Source: Pseudoalteromonas sp. T1lg75
Lineage (GTDB): Bacteria; Pseudomonadota; Gammaproteobacteria; Enterobacterales; Alteromonadaceae
DNA: 60,248 nucleotides
Reading direction: 5' to 3'
Assembly: GCF_002964705.1 (NCBI RefSeq)
Contig: NZ_PQCD01000062.1
Location: 1 to 60,248, forward strand
Made by a program: the position numbers and the translations under genes. This document shows, piece after piece, positions 56,201-60,248 of this stretch (position 1 is the stretch's first letter; each line of letters starts with the position of its first letter). The notes under the pieces are model-generated. The model was not told the origin of the DNA. It made no database searches and saw nothing but the letters and a program-made list of their open reading frames with translations.

Positions 56201-58146
56201 AACATTACTCCCATTGACTCGTAACGCCGCAACCTCAACTCCCAAAATGGAGTGAGCTCTCCTAGCTCCCAAACCTTCTTGTAAAGCTTCTCATATGTTT
56301 CAAGCGCAAATGATGAGGACGACTTAACATGTGTCAGGATTGCATTCACCCTGATGTGAAGCTTCGAAATATGATCATAATGCGCTTCTAGGTATAAGCC
56401 CTTACTTTTTAAGCTACTCACCACAAATGCCAAACTAAGTAACTTATGAATATCGGTTTCGTCAGCGTGACAACAGTAATTAGCGCAATATAAGCAACCA
56501 TATTGTGTTTTACAGTCAGCTTTAATTAGCGGGGTCAGTTCGCTGTCAACAGGATTATTAAAATCGGAACAATGGCCTGTAGAAATCGGAACATCAGCAC
56601 CAGCACCAATTGGCGTCTTCACATCTTCAATTTGAACGACTTTAATCTGCTTGGTGGCCTCTTTTACACTCCTCCAGAATGTCACCATTTCTTCGGCTTG
56701 AGCACTAGTTTTTGTATTGGTATAAGTATTGAGATTCATTTTCTCACTATGGTTAAGCGAGTCAGCAACCACCTTCGAAGGTACACCTTTCTCATGCAGT
56801 ACAACCGTCTTTATTCGTCGTATTTCTTGTGGAGTTAACGCTTTCATTCCTTCAGGAAAGAACTTTCCTCTGAGCCTTTTATAGACACGCCCTATGTCAT
56901 CTGCTATTAACTCCCTAAGAAATGGGGGGGTAGATGAAAACTTTCCAGAGGGCGTCACTACACGAATAAATAAATGTTTCAGCTCATTTTTCGGCATCAT
57001 TTTTACAAGCCAATTTCTTAACGTTAAATAGCGTTCTAATACTTTGACACCTTCTTTATGCAACCGATAGGAGGTAGGCTTTCCTTTAGCTCGAAATTTT
57101 ATTGTTTTGAATTCATTGGAGTATTCGGACTTCTTAGATGAAATGCTGTCGACGTTCTCAATTTTAATTAATTCAGTTCTGCTTATACCAGTAAGTATTA
57201 AGAAAGCTTCTAGGTAGCAACAACAGGCTAAATCAGCAAACCTCAGCCTTACATGGCTTAACATATTCTCGTTATTGCGTCGCATATTTATAAGAGCATC
57301 TTTAATAGTCCAAAGCTGTACCTTACGGACTTTGAGAGGAACTGATTTTACTCTTTCAGGCGCAATGACTACACCAAGTTCATAATCATAGCTATCAATC
57401 AAGAATTTTGTATGCTTAGTTTTTACATATCCTTTATCGTTAGGGAAGATGAAATATTCTCGTCCCAGAAACTCCATTTTAAAGGGGAAAAACATTTCAC
57501 CAGCCACCAGGTTAGTTAATCCCTCGGCTATATCAACTAAAGCCTTAAGTACCTCCCCAGCTTCTTTTGGTGATCTTACCTCCTTCACAGCTCTCAGAGT
57601 TTTAAAGGAATAAATGGCCTGTTGTAAATCAAAGCGAATGTCCCCTTTGAACCTCAACTCAAATAAACCCAGCAATGTAGCTTGTAATGAACTAGCTGTC
57701 TTTCTGGACCATTTCAACCCACCTGACTTCATTTGCCTTTCTATCTCTCTCGTCCAGAAGACGTAAGCTTTAATAGCATTGACCTTGCTCTCCATAAAGT
57801 AAGCATGACCATTTTTATTGAACCACTCTGTAAAATACAAAGCTCTCTGTAGCTTTATACTTTTTGTATTCTCGCGATTTGGGGAAATATATAAATAGTC
57901 GAATAAACCTTCCAAAAATTTAATTCGACCTGGCAGCACCTCACTAGAAACAGGAACGTAAACATTTTTATTACCAAAAAAGCCATCTGAAACAACATGC
58001 TTTTCAAAGCTTTTATATGCAATAATACCTATATTTAATGGCGCCACCCTCACCTCATCCGAAAGCTTAACGTGAACGGATTGTGGTGAAATAGTATCTA
58101 TAGCCAATTCATTTAAACGCAAAATGACGGGGTGTAATTCACTCAC
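56197..58146 (-). CDS. Recombinase-fold protein with degraded active site (Tfp/TnpB-like)
   Basis: A 649-residue protein with a tyrosine-recombinase-like C-terminal half (about 300-480). Active-site positions are partly lost: the first Arg position reads LTGISRTEL (Ser322, with Arg one later), H-x-x-R reads Q440-E-I-R443, while His466 and Tyr475 (LNHSEKMNLNTY) remain. Beyond it is a cysteine cluster C545-x5-C551-x2-C554-x3-CC. It begins with GTG 58146 overlapping the first recombinase gene by 8 bp, with GGAG upstream. It probably helps assemble the recombination complex rather than cut DNA alone. Confidence 0.75.
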   Translation of the reverse strand: MSELHPVILRLNELAIDTISPQSVHVKLSDEVRVAPLNIGIIAYKSFEKHVVSDGFFGNKNVYVPVSSEVLPGRIKFLEGLFDYLYISPNRENTKSIKLQRALYFTEWFNKNGHAYFMESKVNAIKAYVFWTREIERQMKSGGLKWSRKTASSLQATLLGLFELRFKGDIRFDLQQAIYSFKTLRAVKEVRSPKEAGEVLKALVDIAEGLTNLVAGEMFFPFKMEFLGREYFIFPNDKGYVKTKHTKFLIDSYDYELGVVIAPERVKSVPLKVRKVQLWTIKDALINMRRNNENMLSHVRLRFADLACCCYLEAFLILTGISRTELIKIENVDSISSKKSEYSNEFKTIKFRAKGKPTSYRLHKEGVKVLERYLTLRNWLVKMMPKNELKHLFIRVVTPSGKFSSTPPFLRELIADDIGRVYKRLRGKFFPEGMKALTPQEIRRIKTVVLHEKGVPSKVVADSLNHSEKMNLNTYTNTKTSAQAEEMVTFWRSVKEATKQIKVVQIEDVKTPIGAGADVPISTGHCSDFNNPVDSELTPLIKADCKTQYGCLYCANYCCHADETDIHKLLSLAFVVSSLKSKGLYLEAHYDHISKLHIRVNAILTHVKSSSSFALETYEKLYKKVWELGELTPFWELRLRRYESMGVMF

Positions 58147-59590
58147 CTCTTACTCCGGTCATTATTTTTATAATCTCAGACTTATTTGAACCAAACAAAG
58201 TGTTCTCGTATAACTCTTGTGCTTGAAGCCTCTCATTAACAGTTGAGAATAATTTTAAATAACTTTCTGTAGTTTCTCGGTGAGAATGATGTAATCGTTT
58301 TTGAATTAAACTAATATCGTCACCATGCTTCAACGCTCCCGAAGAAACTAAAGGTCTCAAAGACTCATAAAACTGATGAGCAAAAGTAGCTCTAAGCCAG
58401 TGAAAGCTAAAGTTTTTCGGGAGCGCAACATTAGCAGCAATAAGGCTATCCGTTATGGTTTTTGTATTTCCACCAGAGGGTCGAGTCCTAACTTTAAGGT
58501 ATCTAGGATCGCTTTTTGCCATATAGTGACAATTTCCTTCCCTACTAAGAAAAAGATACATATCATCATTTTTAAGAATGTTACCGTGCAACCTTTCAAA
58601 TTTTGCTACACGAGACAAGTACGCTTCACACTGTGAATAACGAATCATCATTTCAGCTAGAAACTTTGGAACATATAGTAAGTGTGGCTTACCGAATTTG
58701 GTATCAGCTCCATTAGTAGAGCATACATTAAGTCGATACATACCATCCTTGCCAAGATTGGATTCATTGAATTGTCTGAGGTGATGTCTCCTCAGCGTCA
58801 AAATTGTTTGTTTTCGCTCCCCCGTTAATAGAGCAATCAAAACCATTAGCCGTTGATCTACTTTAAGCCCTTCCCCTTCAATAGCGCTGAGAAGATTGTT
58901 GAATTCATCGCCGACTAATGGCCTAAGATCTTCTCCCTCATCCCTTATAAACCCCACTTCAACTTGTGTAGCTGGCTTTGTTAAGACAGTTTGGCTTCGT
59001 TTAATAATTTCTTTTTCTATATAACCAGTGTTAGTACTAATAAAAACACGAAGAGGCCTCGTTACATCGACACGCTCAATTTTAAAATCATGCTTGCCTC
59101 TATCAAAAATGTACTTATAAAAATCGTAAATAACTTTTGTTTTTTGATTTAGAGAGCGGCCATTAATTTCATCGCATTCAAGAAGAGACTTAAAGTACCG
59201 GTAAGTGGGCCTATTTATCGGGCGCAAGGCTGAAAAATCAAACAGTTCTATCGCTAATCCTTCGCAAAAAATCTTGTAATCTAACAGAGCCCAGGCTGAA
59301 CGACGTAGCTTGTTACTTATCGACTGAGTTGAAGTAGAGTATTTCGCCATGTGAAACAGAAACATGTTTGCTTCTACCCATGATGAACCGTCTAACTCAA
59401 ATAAGTAAGGCACTTGATAAATATTATTTTCTTTTTCAATCCACTCATTTGAAAATTCATGGATTTGATATAAGTCAGCTGTAACTGCATCAAAGCTTCC
59501 ATTCAGACTTCTAGGGATATCCCTAGTGAACATTGAATTACAATGCTCGACAACAGGAATCACCTCAAGGCGCTGTAACCTACCTAGCAT
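58139..59590 (-). CDS. First tyrosine recombinase of the module (IntA-like)
   Basis: A 483-residue integrase. Catalytic residues: Arg in LTGERKQTILTLRR, H397-W-L-R400 in SFHWLRATFAHQF, His434/435 in RLHHSHRE and nucleophile Tyr444 in TTESYLKLF, so it should be active. The N-terminal 200 residues hold the core-binding domain. ATG 59590 has GGAG 9 nt upstream; a TTG at 59596 is less likely. It leads the four overlapping genes. Related by layout to SE IntA, to TnpA of Tn554 and probably to the Gamma-Mobile-Trio recombinases. Confidence 0.85.
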   Translation of the reverse strand: MLGRLQRLEVIPVVEHCNSMFTRDIPRSLNGSFDAVTADLYQIHEFSNEWIEKENNIYQVPYLFELDGSSWVEANMFLFHMAKYSTSTQSISNKLRRSAWALLDYKIFCEGLAIELFDFSALRPINRPTYRYFKSLLECDEINGRSLNQKTKVIYDFYKYIFDRGKHDFKIERVDVTRPLRVFISTNTGYIEKEIIKRSQTVLTKPATQVEVGFIRDEGEDLRPLVGDEFNNLLSAIEGEGLKVDQRLMVLIALLTGERKQTILTLRRHHLRQFNESNLGKDGMYRLNVCSTNGADTKFGKPHLLYVPKFLAEMMIRYSQCEAYLSRVAKFERLHGNILKNDDMYLFLSREGNCHYMAKSDPRYLKVRTRPSGGNTKTITDSLIAANVALPKNFSFHWLRATFAHQFYESLRPLVSSGALKHGDDISLIQKRLHHSHRETTESYLKLFSTVNERLQAQELYENTLFGSNKSEIIKIMTGVRGE

Positions 59591-59962
59591 ATTCAATTGC
59601 TCCAGAGTTCAGTAATCATTGAATAAATATTAACAAGCCCAAATATCTTAACTAGACATACTGAGCTACCCTTTGACTTGATATAAAATCAAGCATTTGA
59701 CACCGGCACTATCCTTTCAATAAAGAATAGAATAAAAACAAACAAAAAAACAAAAAAAACCAATATAAATTAAAATTAATTGTCCATTTGAAATTTAATA
59801 AAAATCAAATTTATTGCCTATCTAAAATTTAATAAAATAAAAATTACCGCTCTTAATCTTTACACTTTAATAGCACGCATTATCAAATATTTATCTTGTT
59901 GTGTTGATTTAAAAAAATGTCATCTTTTAGATATTGCGTGATTGTACTGTTCGCATGTGAGC
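59591..59962. other. Very AT-rich leader region of the recombinase module
   Basis: No gene is supported here. It holds TTGAC (59673) and TTGACACC (59697) flanking the palindrome CTTGAT-ATAAA-ATCAAG (59677-59693), a candidate promoter, operator or recombinase-binding site. Further right are A-rich runs and a 13-bp direct repeat AAATTTAATAAAA (59791 and 59825). The composition contrasts with the GC-richer tandem repeat that follows. Confidence 0.5.
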
Positions 59963-60248
59963 AATATGTGCGTGAACGGGAAAATTACCCTCTGACACCC
60001 GCAACAGTGCGTAATAATGTGTGTGAGCGGGAAAATTACCCTCTGGCGCCCACAACTGTGCGTGTAATGTGTGTAAGCGGGGAAATTACCCTCTGGCGCC
60101 CACAACCGTGCGTAATAATGTGCGTGAACGGGAAAATTACCCTCTGGCACCCACAACCGTGCGTAATAATGTGTGTGAGCGGGAAAATTACCCTCTGGCG
60201 CCCACAACTGTGCGTGTAATGTGTGTAAGCGGGGAAATTACCCTCTGG
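59963..60248. repeat. Tandem repeat array with 152-bp higher-order period
   Basis: Six copies of a roughly 50.7-bp unit run to the window edge. The conserved core is GGGAAAATTACCCTCTG (GGGGAAATTACCCTCTG in every third copy), followed by a GCGCCCACAAC-type segment and GTGCGTAATAATGTG or GTGCGTGTAATGTG. Successive cores are spaced 51, 50, 51, 51 and 50 bp. Units 2-3 recur identically as units 5-6, and unit 1 resembles unit 4, giving a 152-bp period of three units. No spacers are present, so it is not CRISPR. Open frames through it shift phase between copies, so it is non-coding. Confidence 0.9.

Noticed and set aside
59917..60219. About 100-codon frames through the repeat array on both strands
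   Set aside because: Unit length alternates 50 and 51 bp, so the frame changes from copy to copy; the peptides are repeat translations without a ribosome-binding site.
59963..60248. CRISPR array
   Set aside because: The whole 50-bp unit is conserved, with no unique spacers, and no cas genes are nearby.

Overview
The window looks like the chromosome of a marine gammaproteobacterium of the Alteromonadales type (Shewanella/Pseudoalteromonas relatives). Signs of this are sodium-motor genes pomAB beside xseB-ispA-dxs, the nrdR-ribD-ribE-ribBX-ribH-nusB-thiL-pgpA order, an imuA-imuB-dnaE2 SOS mutagenesis cassette and a DUF2339 giant membrane protein. No species-level marker (such as 16S) lies inside the window, so the genus is inference. 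The part up to about 43.8 kb is moderately GC-rich; from about 43.8 kb to the right edge the DNA is visibly AT-rich and reads as a foreign island.

Layout. 1-330: tandem promoters and leader of an rRNA operon that runs leftward out of the window. 0.5-10.7 kb: cnoX/ybbN, an exported M20 amidohydrolase, topB, a small membrane protein preceded by an 11-bp tandem repeat, a 38-residue small protein, pomB-pomA, then xseB-ispA-dxs. 10.7-21.1 kb: a leftward string nrdR, riboflavin genes, nusB, thiL, pgpA and a large propeller/Y_Y_Y/GGDEF sensor, with glyA as a separate upstream unit. 21.3-26.5 kb: dnaE2, imuB and imuA behind a textbook LexA box. 26.6-28.1 kb and 39.0-40.8 kb: cobO-btuF and btuD-btuC, all leftward. 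Between them sits a rightward block of about 10.6 kb: a methyltransferase-like protein, a formyltransferase-fold enzyme, a tail-collar (Mdp-type) protein, a sulfotransferase and a giant DUF4347/cadherin-like surface protein broken by a frameshift inside DUF4347. 40.9-43.6 kb: DUF2339 membrane protein.

The island (about 43.8 kb to at least 59.9 kb) reads entirely leftward. Its right part is a translationally coupled four-gene recombination module: a complete tyrosine recombinase, a recombinase-fold protein with degraded catalytic residues and a Cys cluster, a second complete tyrosine recombinase with a Cys cluster, and a short coiled-coil protein. The layout matches the intA-tfp-intB-srap module of strand-biased circularizing integrative elements (SEs), is close in logic to Tn554 tnpABC, and is probably related to Gamma-Mobile-Trio islands. 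Downstream lies a defence operon: a WYL-domain BrxR/CapW-like repressor with two perfect inverted-repeat operators, hsdM-hsdS-hsdR of a type I restriction-modification system, and a TIR-domain STAND-like NTPase. The left junction carries a short host-like 3' gene remnant and repeated TTGACAC motifs.

Beyond the recombinases the window ends inside an array of about 50.7-bp tandem repeats with a three-unit (152-bp) higher-order period. Best candidates for something new are the regulated restriction-plus-TIR cargo on this recombinase element, the collar/sulfotransferase/formyltransferase/DUF4347 block inserted in the cobalamin locus, and the higher-order repeat at the island edge.
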